From: Veillonella sp. AM51-8BH
GTDB taxonomy: Bacteria > Bacillota > Negativicutes > Veillonellales > Veillonellaceae
Length of the DNA: 11,710 nucleotides
Assembly: GCF_003463825.1 (NCBI RefSeq)
Contig: NZ_QSDY01000054.1
Coordinates: 1-11,710 of the forward strand
Direction: 5' to 3'
This document shows positions 1-5,921 of this stretch, one piece after another (the first letter of the stretch is position 1; each line of letters opens with the position of its first letter). The notes beneath the pieces were generated by a model, which searched no databases, had not been told where the DNA came from, and saw only the letters and a list, made by a program, of their open reading frames with translations. The position numbers and the translations under genes were made by a program.

Positions 1-114
1 TTATTTTAATTATATTATACCTAAATTATATTTTTTTCTTATATAGTTGATTAGGGTTCATGAATATATGTATTAGAAAATACATTTGATTTGATAGCTT
101 TCACCATTGAAATA

Positions 115-123
115 TGATATACT
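115..123 (+). promoter_or_regulatory. possible extended -10 promoter of the helicase gene
   Basis: TGATATACT gives a TG-extended -10 box (TATACT at 118-123). There is no good -35 at 17 bases. TTGATA at 91-96 is the nearest candidate but sits 21 bases away. Transcription would start near 130. The rest of 1-114 is very AT-rich and holds a perfect 7-bp inverted repeat (ATGTATT/AATACAT, 68-85) of unknown role. Confidence 0.4.
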
Positions 124-130
124 ATTCTAA

Positions 131-149
131 CGCGCATAATTCGTGTGCG
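131..149 (+). promoter_or_regulatory. 5' UTR hairpin before the helicase ribosome binding site
   Basis: CGCGCA (131-136) pairs with TGTGCG (144-149), with one G-U pair, around a 7-base loop. It ends two bases before the AGGAGG ribosome binding site (152-157). It could modulate translation, but that is inference from position only. Confidence 0.35.
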
Positions 150-169
150 ATAGGAGGAAACACATTTAG

Positions 170-1734
170 ATGTTAGAAAAATTTGAACAATTAATGATTA
201 GCGAACCTGTTCTAAGAGCGTTAAACGATATGGCTTTGAAGAGCCTACGCCAATTCAACAGGAAGCTATCCCAGTTGCCATGAGCGGTAAAGACATGATT
301 GGTCAAGCTCAAACAGGTACTGGTAAGACAGCAGCATTTGGCTTGCCTGTATTGGAACGCGTAGACGGGAATGAGCGTCACGTTCAAGTAGTTATTTTAT
401 CCCCTACACGAGAATTAGCTATCCAAGTAGCTGAAGAGCTTAACAAAATGGCTCAATACACGAATATCACAGCACTACCTATCTATGGTGGTCAAGATAT
501 TAATCGTCAGTTCCGTGCCTTGAAAAAAAATCCACAAATCATCGTTGCTACTCCAGGCCGATTGATGGACCATATGGATCGTGGTTCTATCCACTTTGAC
601 CATGTGAAAGTTGTGGTATTGGACGAAGCCGACGAAATGTTAAACATGGGCTTTGTTGATGATATCAATAAAATCTTGGGTGCTATCCCAGAAGACCATC
701 AAACATTGTTGTTCTCCGCAACTATGCCTAAAGCTATCCAACAATTAGCTGAAACATATTTGACAGAGCCAACATTGATTCGTATGAAACCGACTCAAGT
801 TACGATGGACTTAATTGAACAATATTATATCGAAGTGCAAGACCGTCAAAAATTCGATGTTCTTTGCCGCTTGTTCGATATTCAAACACCTGAACTTGCT
901 ATTATCTTCACACGTACAAAACGTCGTGTTGATGAAGTAACTGAAGGTCTTAAAAAACGTGGTTACATGGCGGAAGGCATTCATGGCGATTTGTCTCAAC
1001 AAAAACGGGACAGCGTAATTCGTCAATTCCGTGAAGGCACCATCGATATTCTCGTGGCTACTGATGTGGCAGCTCGTGGTCTTGATATTTCTGGCGTATC
1101 TCACGTATATAACTATGATATGCCTCAAGATCCTGAAAGCTACACACACCGCGTAGGTCGTACAGGCCGTGCCGGTAAAGCTGGTCAAGCTTTCACGTTC
1201 GTTATCCCTCGTGAAATGGAGCATTTACATGCTATCGAGCGTTTAACAAAACGTAAAATCGCACGCCGCCGTGCACCTTCCTTAGGTGAAGTTCTTGAAG
1301 GTCAACAACGTTTGGCAATTGAAAGTCTCGTTGAAATGACAGATAATTTAGAAGCATTAGCGCCATTCAAATCTAGTGCAGAGGAATTGTTAAATGATAC
1401 AGATTCTGTTACATTGTTGGCAGCAGCTCTTAAATTGTTAACAAAAGAGCCAGATACAACTCCTGTAAATATTACAGAAGAAAAACCATTGCGCGTACGC
1501 CGTCGTCGTGAAGGTGGCCGTAGTGACCGCCGCCGTGGTGACCGTCGTAGAGATGGTGATCGCCGCCGTGACGGAGATCGTCGTCGCGATGACCGCCCTC
1601 GTCGCAGCCGCGATGACCGCAGAGGTGAACGTCGTGATGACCGCCGCAGAGATGATCGTAGATCTGATCGTCCACGTGGTGACAGAAAACCTCGTCATCA
1701 AGGTGAAGGTTTCAAGCCTTACTTTAAAGACTAA
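170..1734 (+). CDS. DEAD-box ATP-dependent RNA helicase (CshA/DeaD-like), frame broken near the 5' end
   Basis: ATP-dependent RNA unwinding enzyme of the cytoplasm; relatives act in ribosome assembly, mRNA decay and cold adaptation. The native start is taken as ATG 170, 12 bases after AGGAGG, because it gives the usual family N-terminus (LEKFEQL). That frame stops at TGA 281-283. The rest is open from ATG 280, where residues 10-17 are motif I (AQTGTGKT), 42-47 PTRELA, 91-94 TPGR, 115-118 DEAD, 146-148 SAT, 260-270 motif V ([11 protein letters not shown]) and 290-297 motif VI (HRVGRTGR). The Q motif (GFEEPTPIQ) is readable at 232-258, but only in the downstream frame. With one G restored the protein would be 521 aa, a normal length for the family. 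As written, only a 484-aa product lacking the Q motif can be made, from ATG 280. Family is certain; the exact orthologue is not. Confidence 0.93.
230..283 (+). other. apparent -1 base frameshift in the helicase gene
   Basis: The reading frame from ATG 170 runs to codon ATG 230-232, then enters a nonsense stretch ending at TGA 281-283. Conserved helicase sequence continues without a gap in the other frame from GGC at 232. Adding one G to the GG at 232-233 (ATG GGC TTT) restores one continuous protein. No slippery heptamer is present, so programmed shifting is unlikely. The short frame's stop overlaps ATG 280 (ATGA), so reinitiation there is conceivable. A sequencing error or a real mutation cannot be told apart here. 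Confidence 0.85.
1492..1695 (+). repeat. low-complexity Arg/Asp-rich tail of the helicase
   Basis: This stretch encodes 68 residues, of which 35 are Arg and 16 are Asp, in irregular repeats of the type DRRRDG and DDRR. The DNA is a degenerate array of CGY and GAY codons. Such basic tails are known in DEAD-box helicases to bind RNA nonspecifically. The gene then ends in a short [12 protein letters not shown] cap. Confidence 0.85.
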
Positions 1735-1737
1735 TAG

Positions 1738-1771
1738 AATGTGGATTGCTTTCGAGCAATCCACATTTTTT
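1738..1771 (+). terminator. intrinsic terminator of the helicase gene
   Basis: A perfect 13-bp stem (AATGTGGATTGCT, 1738-1750, with its complement at 1755-1767) closes a stable TTCG tetraloop and runs into TTTTTT (1766-1771). It begins three bases after the helicase stop codon. Confidence 0.95.
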
Positions 1772-1798
1772 ATTACTTAATAGTTAATACTATCTATC

Positions 1799-1827
1799 TT
1801 GATAAGTGTTGAGAATTCTGATATAAT
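1799..1827 (+). promoter_or_regulatory. perR promoter
   Basis: TTGATA (1799-1804), a 17-base spacer and a perfect TATAAT (1822-1827), with a TG extension at 1819-1820. The predicted start is about 1834, leaving a leader of about 77 bases before perR. Confidence 0.8.
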
Positions 1828-1842
1828 AGATAATAATTATTT
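1828..1842 (+). promoter_or_regulatory. candidate PerR box at the perR transcription start
   Basis: AGATAAT-A-ATTATTT has the 7-1-7 form of the published PerR box TTATAATNATTATAA and matches 10 of its 14 fixed positions. The two arms are complementary at 6 of 7 positions. It begins directly after the -10 box and covers the predicted start, where a bound repressor would block transcription. Autoregulation is usual for PerR; binding here is inferred. Confidence 0.5.
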
Positions 1843-1910
1843 CTTGTGAATGGCCGATAATGGTCGATGCCTTATAGATTTCCAAGTGGAGAAAGGTAGA
1901 GTAGAGTATT

Positions 1911-2330
1911 ATGGATATCGCACAAATTCTGCGTAGCCAAGGGTTCAAAGTAACCCCACAACGTATTGCGATTTATGATGCCTTGCGTGGTCATCATGAT
2001 CATCCAACAGCAGAAATGTTGTATCATACGTTGCGCCCTGAACATCCAAGCATGAGCTTGGCAACCGTGTACAAGACGATGGAGATTTTTGAAAAAATCG
2101 GTCTTGTAAAAATTTTAGAAGTAGGTGATGAGCGCGCTCATTACGATTGGGACACACAAGCTCATTCCCATATTCGTTGCATCCGTTGCAACAAGGTAGA
2201 AGATATGATGGGCATTGATTTACAAGCTATCAAAACAATTGCTGATCAAGGTAGCGAGTATCAAATCACAGGTCAACATATTACCTTTGAAGGTGTATGC
2301 CCTGAGTGTGCTAAAAAAGAAAGTCATTAA
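1911..2330 (+). CDS. perR: PerR-type peroxide-sensing Fur-family repressor
   Basis: DNA-binding metalloregulator of 139 aa. The N-terminal winged helix includes HPSMSLATVYKTMEIF (45-60), the Fur-family recognition region. All nine metal-site residues of Bacillus PerR appear at a constant offset of six: H31, D79, H85, H87 and D98 for the regulatory Fe/Mn site, and C90, C93, C130 and C133 (two CxxC pairs) for the structural zinc site. D98 matters because PerR has Asp here where true Fur proteins have Glu. By family knowledge, peroxide oxidises a metal-bound His and releases the repressor. The gene has its own promoter and likely operator and stands alone between two hairpins. The ribosome binding site (AAAGG, 1892-1896) is weak and about 14 bases from the ATG. 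Its targets cannot be read from the window, but the neighbouring nfo fits an oxidative-damage theme. Confidence 0.9.
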   Translation: MDIAQILRSQGFKVTPQRIAIYDALRGHHDHPTAEMLYHTLRPEHPSMSLATVYKTMEIFEKIGLVKILEVGDERAHYDWDTQAHSHIRCIRCNKVEDMMGIDLQAIKTIADQGSEYQITGQHITFEGVCPECAKKESH

Positions 2331-2333
2331 TAC

Positions 2334-2374
2334 ATAACCCCTGTCGCGAAGGGCTCCTTCACGGTAGGGGTTAT
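2334..2374 (+). terminator. hairpin terminator after perR
   Basis: ATAACCCCT (2334-2342) pairs with AGGGGTTAT (2366-2374). The stem continues through G-U pairs, with one mismatch, to an inner GAAGG/CCTTC helix (2348-2360). It lies four bases after the stop codon. The usual run of Ts is missing, so termination may be partial. Confidence 0.6.
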
Positions 2375-2391
2375 ATTAGTTATATATGTCT

Positions 2392-2438
2392 TCTATTCAT
2401 TAGGCTTTTGGAATAGATGTAAGCGTAATAGAATAGAT
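2392..2438 (+). repeat. operator-like repeats upstream of nfo
   Basis: GAATAGAT occurs at 2411-2418 and again at 2431-2438, start to start exactly 20 bases, about two helical turns. An inverted copy, TCTATTC, lies at 2392-2398. The region is AT-rich, so chance is possible, but the spacing resembles a regulator site. A weak promoter (TTGGAA 2408-2413, TAGAAT 2429-2434, spacer 15) would overlap it. Confidence 0.3.
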
Positions 2439-2491
2439 ATTAGAATTGAGTATTTTAGAATTTTAGAATTATATAAATATAAAGGAGTATT

Positions 2492-3328
2492 ATGTTTGTC
2501 ATCGGCAGTCATTTATCAATTAGCAAAGGTTATTTAAACATGGGGAAGGAAGCTACAAAAATTGGAGGTAATACATTCCAATACTTCACGCGCAATCCTC
2601 GTGGTGGTAGTATGCGTGCCCTCGATGTAGAGGATATGAATAGCTTGAGTGCGTATATGAAAGAACATAACTTTGGCACCTTATTAGCTCATGCACCTTA
2701 CACGTATAATCCATGTGCAGCAAAAGAAGATTTGCGCGCTTTTGCAAAACAAGCCATGACAGAAGACCTAGAGCGTATGGAATATTTACCAGGCCAAATG
2801 TATAACTTTCACCCTGGTAGCCATGTAAAGCAAGGTGTAGATCAAGGCATCGAATACATCGTGGAGTGCTTGAATGAAATTTTATTCCCTGGCATGAAAA
2901 CAACAGTTCTCTTAGAAGTCATGGCAGGTAAGGGCACAGAAATTGGTTCTCGCTTTGAAGAAATTGCACGCATCATCGATGGTGTGAAATTAAAAGAATA
3001 CATGGGTGTTTGTGTAGATACTTGTCACATTCACGAAGGTGGTTATGATATCGTCAATAATCTTGATGGTGTTATTGATGAGTTTGACCGTATTGTAGGC
3101 TTAGACCGTTTAAAAGCCATTCACTTGAATGACTCTAAAAATCCTATGGGTGCTCATAAAGATCGGCACGAAAAAATTGGTGAAGGTCACATCGGTATCG
3201 ATGCCATCGCTCGTATTGTGACACATCCTAAATTGACGAACTTGCCGTTCTATTTGGAAACGCCAAACGAACTCGATGGGTATGCAAAAGAAATTGCTAT
3301 GTTACGCTCTATTGTAGAGAATCAATAA
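2492..3328 (+). CDS. nfo: endonuclease IV (AP endonuclease)
   Basis: Cuts DNA 5' to abasic sites and removes 3'-blocking damage in base excision repair, in the cytoplasm. The 278-aa protein is full length (E. coli Nfo is about 285) and keeps the metal-binding set of the AP endonuclease 2 fold: H67, H107, E142, D176, H179, H211, D224, H226 and E256, within blocks such as VDTCH (175-179), HLNDSK (211-216), [14 protein letters not shown] (222-235) and YLETP (254-258). ATG 2492 is preceded by AAGGAG (2482-2487), four bases away. It follows perR after a hairpin, so it probably has its own promoter, though none is clear. Placement beside a peroxide regulator fits a role in oxidative DNA damage; direct control is not shown. 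Confidence 0.97.
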   Translation: MFVIGSHLSISKGYLNMGKEATKIGGNTFQYFTRNPRGGSMRALDVEDMNSLSAYMKEHNFGTLLAHAPYTYNPCAAKEDLRAFAKQAMTEDLERMEYLPGQMYNFHPGSHVKQGVDQGIEYIVECLNEILFPGMKTTVLLEVMAGKGTEIGSRFEEIARIIDGVKLKEYMGVCVDTCHIHEGGYDIVNNLDGVIDEFDRIVGLDRLKAIHLNDSKNPMGAHKDRHEKIGEGHIGIDAIARIVTHPKLTNLPFYLETPNELDGYAKEIAMLRSIVENQ

Positions 3329-3348
3329 TTAAGCTAAAAAGCAGTCTT

Positions 3349-3372
3349 AGTTATATAATTATTTATATAACT
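3349..3372 (+). promoter_or_regulatory. 24-base perfect palindrome between nfo and sbcD
   Basis: AGTTATATAA (3349-3358) and its exact complement (3363-3372) flank TTAT. It lies 43 bases before sbcD in an 86-base gap. With only A/T pairs apart from one G-C per arm and no T-run, it is a poor terminator and looks more like an operator. TATAAT at 3354-3359 lies inside it but has no -35 partner. Confidence 0.4.
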
Positions 3373-3414
3373 ACATTCAGATAAGGTATAGGGAGAGCTG
3401 GAAAGGGGGATAAA

Positions 3415-4590
3415 ATGCGTTTTTTACATACTGCTGATTGGCATTTAGGACGTATTTTTTATGGTCAGTATTTAACAGATGACCAAGCTCATGTGCTGGA
3501 GAATCAGTTCTTTTCTATTTTGAAAGATGAAAAAATCGACGGCATCTTGTTAGCCGGGGACGTATTTGATAGAGCGGTACCTCCTATTGAAGCTATTGAG
3601 TTATGGGATTCCATCATTACCCGTCTCGCTATGGATTATAAGGTACCACTCTTCGTGGTAAGTGGTAATCACGATGGGGCTGAACGCCTTGAAGTGGGGC
3701 GCTCTATGTTAAGCCAATCAGGAATTCATATTTGGGGATCCCCTCATCATGCATTACAACCCTTTGAATTTGAAGGACCTGATGGTAAGGTGGCTATTTG
3801 CCCAATGCCTTTCAGCGAGCCTCGTCGTATTGGGGATGCATTAGGGTTAGGTTTTGCTACCCCTTCTTTGGAAACTGGTCTCAATCTACATAATTATGAT
3901 CAAATGTATCAGGCTTGGAGCAACCATTTACGTAATCAAGTGCCAAAGGGGATGCGTAGCATTGCCATTAGTCATGCCTTTGTAATGGGCGGTGATGTAG
4001 GTGGCTCTGAGCGGACCTTGTCTATCGGTGGTAGTGAACAAGTAAGTCCACAAGTCTTTAAAGACTTTCAATATACCGCTCTTGGCCATTTGCATGGGCC
4101 TCAACGAATGGGGGCAGACTATATTCGTTATAGCGGATCGCCATTAAAGTATTCCTTTGATGAGCATACGCAGAAGAAATCTTTTACCATTATTGATATG
4201 GATACAAAGGGGCACGTAGATATTAGCACCATTCCTGTAGAAGCGAAGCGAGATGTAGTTATTTTAGAAGGTTACTTTGAAGACCTCCTAAATAATAAAG
4301 AATTACAAGCTAAGCATAAAGACGATTACGTGCAGGCTCGATTGCTTGATACGATGCCTATAATGGATGGGATGGCTAAGCTGCGCCAAGTGTATCATCG
4401 ATGCATGACTATTGATTTAGTAGGTCGCGTGGCAACTCCTATGGCAGATATGGATGAAGCAGTTTTTAAAGAGTTAAACGAGCGCGAATTATTTAATCAG
4501 TTTGCTGAAACCGTGTGGAAAGAACCATTAACAGAGCGTGAGCAACAATACATTAACTCTGTATGGAATCGAATTCTAAAGGAGGACTAA
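3415..4590 (+). CDS. sbcD: nuclease SbcCD subunit D
   Basis: Mre11-type metallophosphoesterase, the nuclease half of the SbcCD complex that opens hairpins and trims protein-blocked or broken DNA ends. The 391-aa protein shows the phosphoesterase motifs in order: D8-x-H10, GDVFDR (48-53), GNHD (84-87), H187 in ISHAF, and GHLH (224-227), then the family block YSGSPLKYSFDE (239-250). ATG 3415 has AAGGGGG (3403-3409) five bases upstream. The stop codon at 4588-4590 is directly followed by the sbcC ATG, and the sbcC ribosome binding site lies inside the end of sbcD, so the two are translationally coupled. The coding sequence is intact, unlike its partner. Confidence 0.96.
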   Translation: MRFLHTADWHLGRIFYGQYLTDDQAHVLENQFFSILKDEKIDGILLAGDVFDRAVPPIEAIELWDSIITRLAMDYKVPLFVVSGNHDGAERLEVGRSMLSQSGIHIWGSPHHALQPFEFEGPDGKVAICPMPFSEPRRIGDALGLGFATPSLETGLNLHNYDQMYQAWSNHLRNQVPKGMRSIAISHAFVMGGDVGGSERTLSIGGSEQVSPQVFKDFQYTALGHLHGPQRMGADYIRYSGSPLKYSFDEHTQKKSFTIIDMDTKGHVDISTIPVEAKRDVVILEGYFEDLLNNKELQAKHKDDYVQARLLDTMPIMDGMAKLRQVYHRCMTIDLVGRVATPMADMDEAVFKELNERELFNQFAETVWKEPLTEREQQYINSVWNRILKED

Positions 4591-5895
4591 ATGAAGCCTA
4601 TATCTTTAACTATAGAAGCCTTTGGTCCGTACCGCGATTCGGTTACCTTGGACTTTAATGAGCTCCAAAACCATTCCATGTTCCTCATCTCTGGTCCTAC
4701 AGGGGCGGGAAAAACATCCATACTAGATGCGATGGTGTATGCCTTGTATGGTGAGCCTAGTGGAGAGGTGCGCAAAACGGATGCTATCCGTAGTGATTTT
4801 GCAGAACCGCAGCATATGACGCGTGTTGATTTTTCCTTTGCTATCGGTGATGCTCAGTATCGTGTTGAACGATTGCCAAAACAGTTGGTAGCCAAAAAAC
4901 GGGGGACTGGTATGCGTGAGCAGAATGCTAGTGCTACTGTATACGAAATGAAAGATGGCGAGTGGACAGTCATCGCCACTTCTGCCGCTGCTATTCGTGA
5001 TACGATTCAACGAATTATAGGTTTTCGTAAAGATCAATTTTTACAAGTAGTACTTTTGCCGCAAGGGGAGTTTAGAAAATTATTAGTATCCTCCACCAGT
5101 GAACGGGAGGAGTTATTACATACACTCTTTAGAACTGAGTTATATCGAAGATTACAGGATGCCCTAAAATCTGCTTATGATGAGGCAAAATCCGGTATTG
5201 AAGAAAATGTAACAAAACAAAATGCATTACTGCAATCCATTCCGCATGATGAAGAAATCCCTGTACTAACTATTGAGCATGTACGAGAGCTTTTGAAAGA
5301 TAGAGAACCTCACCGTAATACGCTTGTTGTTGAACGTGATAAAGCTGTAGCTGTAGTGGACCAGTTCAATACATTGCGCAATGAGTGGGCCTTATATAAT
5401 CAGGTACAACAATCTCTTATTGAGGCTACGAACAAATTAGACTTGGTAAAAGAAAGAGAAAAGGAGCGGTCTAGTTTAAATGAAAAGGTTCAGTTCCTCA
5501 CCGGGTTAACACCAAGCTATGAATTGTATAAACAACTTGGTGATAAACAGACTGTATTAAAAACTTTGAAAACGGCACTTTCAGATGCAAAAAAAAGTGT
5601 AGAGGTTGCAACTCAACATGAGTCTAAATGTACAGAGGATTATGAGGTGTTAGCATCTCACGCTGAAACTATACAAGCTAAGAGGACTGCGTTGGCTCAA
5701 TTACAACAGCAGGCCGAACAGTTTAATGAGTTAGTAGTGCTAAATAAGGAATTGAGCACATTAAATAGCCAGTTAGAAACACAAGACCGCGAGAAAAGTG
5801 AAGCTAAGTTGCAGGCTCAGTACAAGCTAGTAGCTGATTTAGAGGCTGAGTTAGTTGAAGTGAGAAAACAGTTTCAGCTAATAGTAAAGCATTAG
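4591..5895 (+). CDS. sbcC: nuclease SbcCD subunit C, N-terminal part (gene split by frameshift)
   Basis: Rad50/SMC-type ATPase subunit of SbcCD. This 434-aa piece holds the first half of the ATPase head, with the Walker A loop GPTGAGKT at 35-42 and the Q-loop block LLPQGEFRKLL around 155-165, then the ascending arm of a long coiled coil rich in Glu, Lys, Leu and Gln. AAAGGAGG (4578-4585) lies five bases before the ATG, which abuts the sbcD stop. The frame ends at TAG 5893-5895 in mid-coiled coil, after about ten residues read out of the correct frame. Alone it lacks the zinc hook, signature motif and Walker B, so it could not form a working ATPase. Restored as one gene, 4591-7673 would encode 1027 aa, close to E. 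coli SbcC (1048). Confidence 0.93.
   Translation: MKPISLTIEAFGPYRDSVTLDFNELQNHSMFLISGPTGAGKTSILDAMVYALYGEPSGEVRKTDAIRSDFAEPQHMTRVDFSFAIGDAQYRVERLPKQLVAKKRGTGMREQNASATVYEMKDGEWTVIATSAAAIRDTIQRIIGFRKDQFLQVVLLPQGEFRKLLVSSTSEREELLHTLFRTELYRRLQDALKSAYDEAKSGIEENVTKQNALLQSIPHDEEIPVLTIEHVRELLKDREPHRNTLVVERDKAVAVVDQFNTLRNEWALYNQVQQSLIEATNKLDLVKEREKERSSLNEKVQFLTGLTPSYELYKQLGDKQTVLKTLKTALSDAKKSVEVATQHESKCTEDYEVLASHAETIQAKRTALAQLQQQAEQFNELVVLNKELSTLNSQLETQDREKSEAKLQAQYKLVADLEAELVEVRKQFQLIVKH
5859..5895 (+). other. sbcC: apparent -1 base frameshift in sbcC
   Basis: The upstream frame stops at TAG 5893-5895. The downstream frame is open from 5859, just after TGA 5856-5858, and continues without a gap to the end of sbcC. 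The break must therefore lie in 5859-5893. Lengthening the AAAA run at 5865-5868 by one A gives a smooth join (VRKTVSANSKALESIPH). The local A AAA CAG is not a proper X-XXY-YYZ slippery site because the A-site codon CAG cannot re-pair, so programmed shifting is unlikely. Confidence 0.85.
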
Positions 5896-5921
5896 AGTCT
5901 ATTCCTCACATCCAAGAGCAG

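Noticed and set aside
811..1224. 137-codon open frame on the minus strand inside the helicase gene
   Set aside because: It is antisense to the conserved helicase motifs and shows no family features or ribosome binding site.
1501..1680. CRISPR array or tandem-repeat locus
   Set aside because: The repeats are codon-sized, irregular and in frame with the helicase; there are no constant repeats with unique spacers.
1438..1780. Several long open frames on both strands over the helicase tail
   Set aside because: They arise from the repetitive CGY/GAY codon array of the Arg/Asp tail, have biased nonsense compositions and lack ribosome binding sites.
2446..2477. nfo promoter TTGAGT with TTATAT or TATAAA
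   Set aside because: The -10 matches are poor or badly spaced, and transcription would begin on top of the ribosome binding site.
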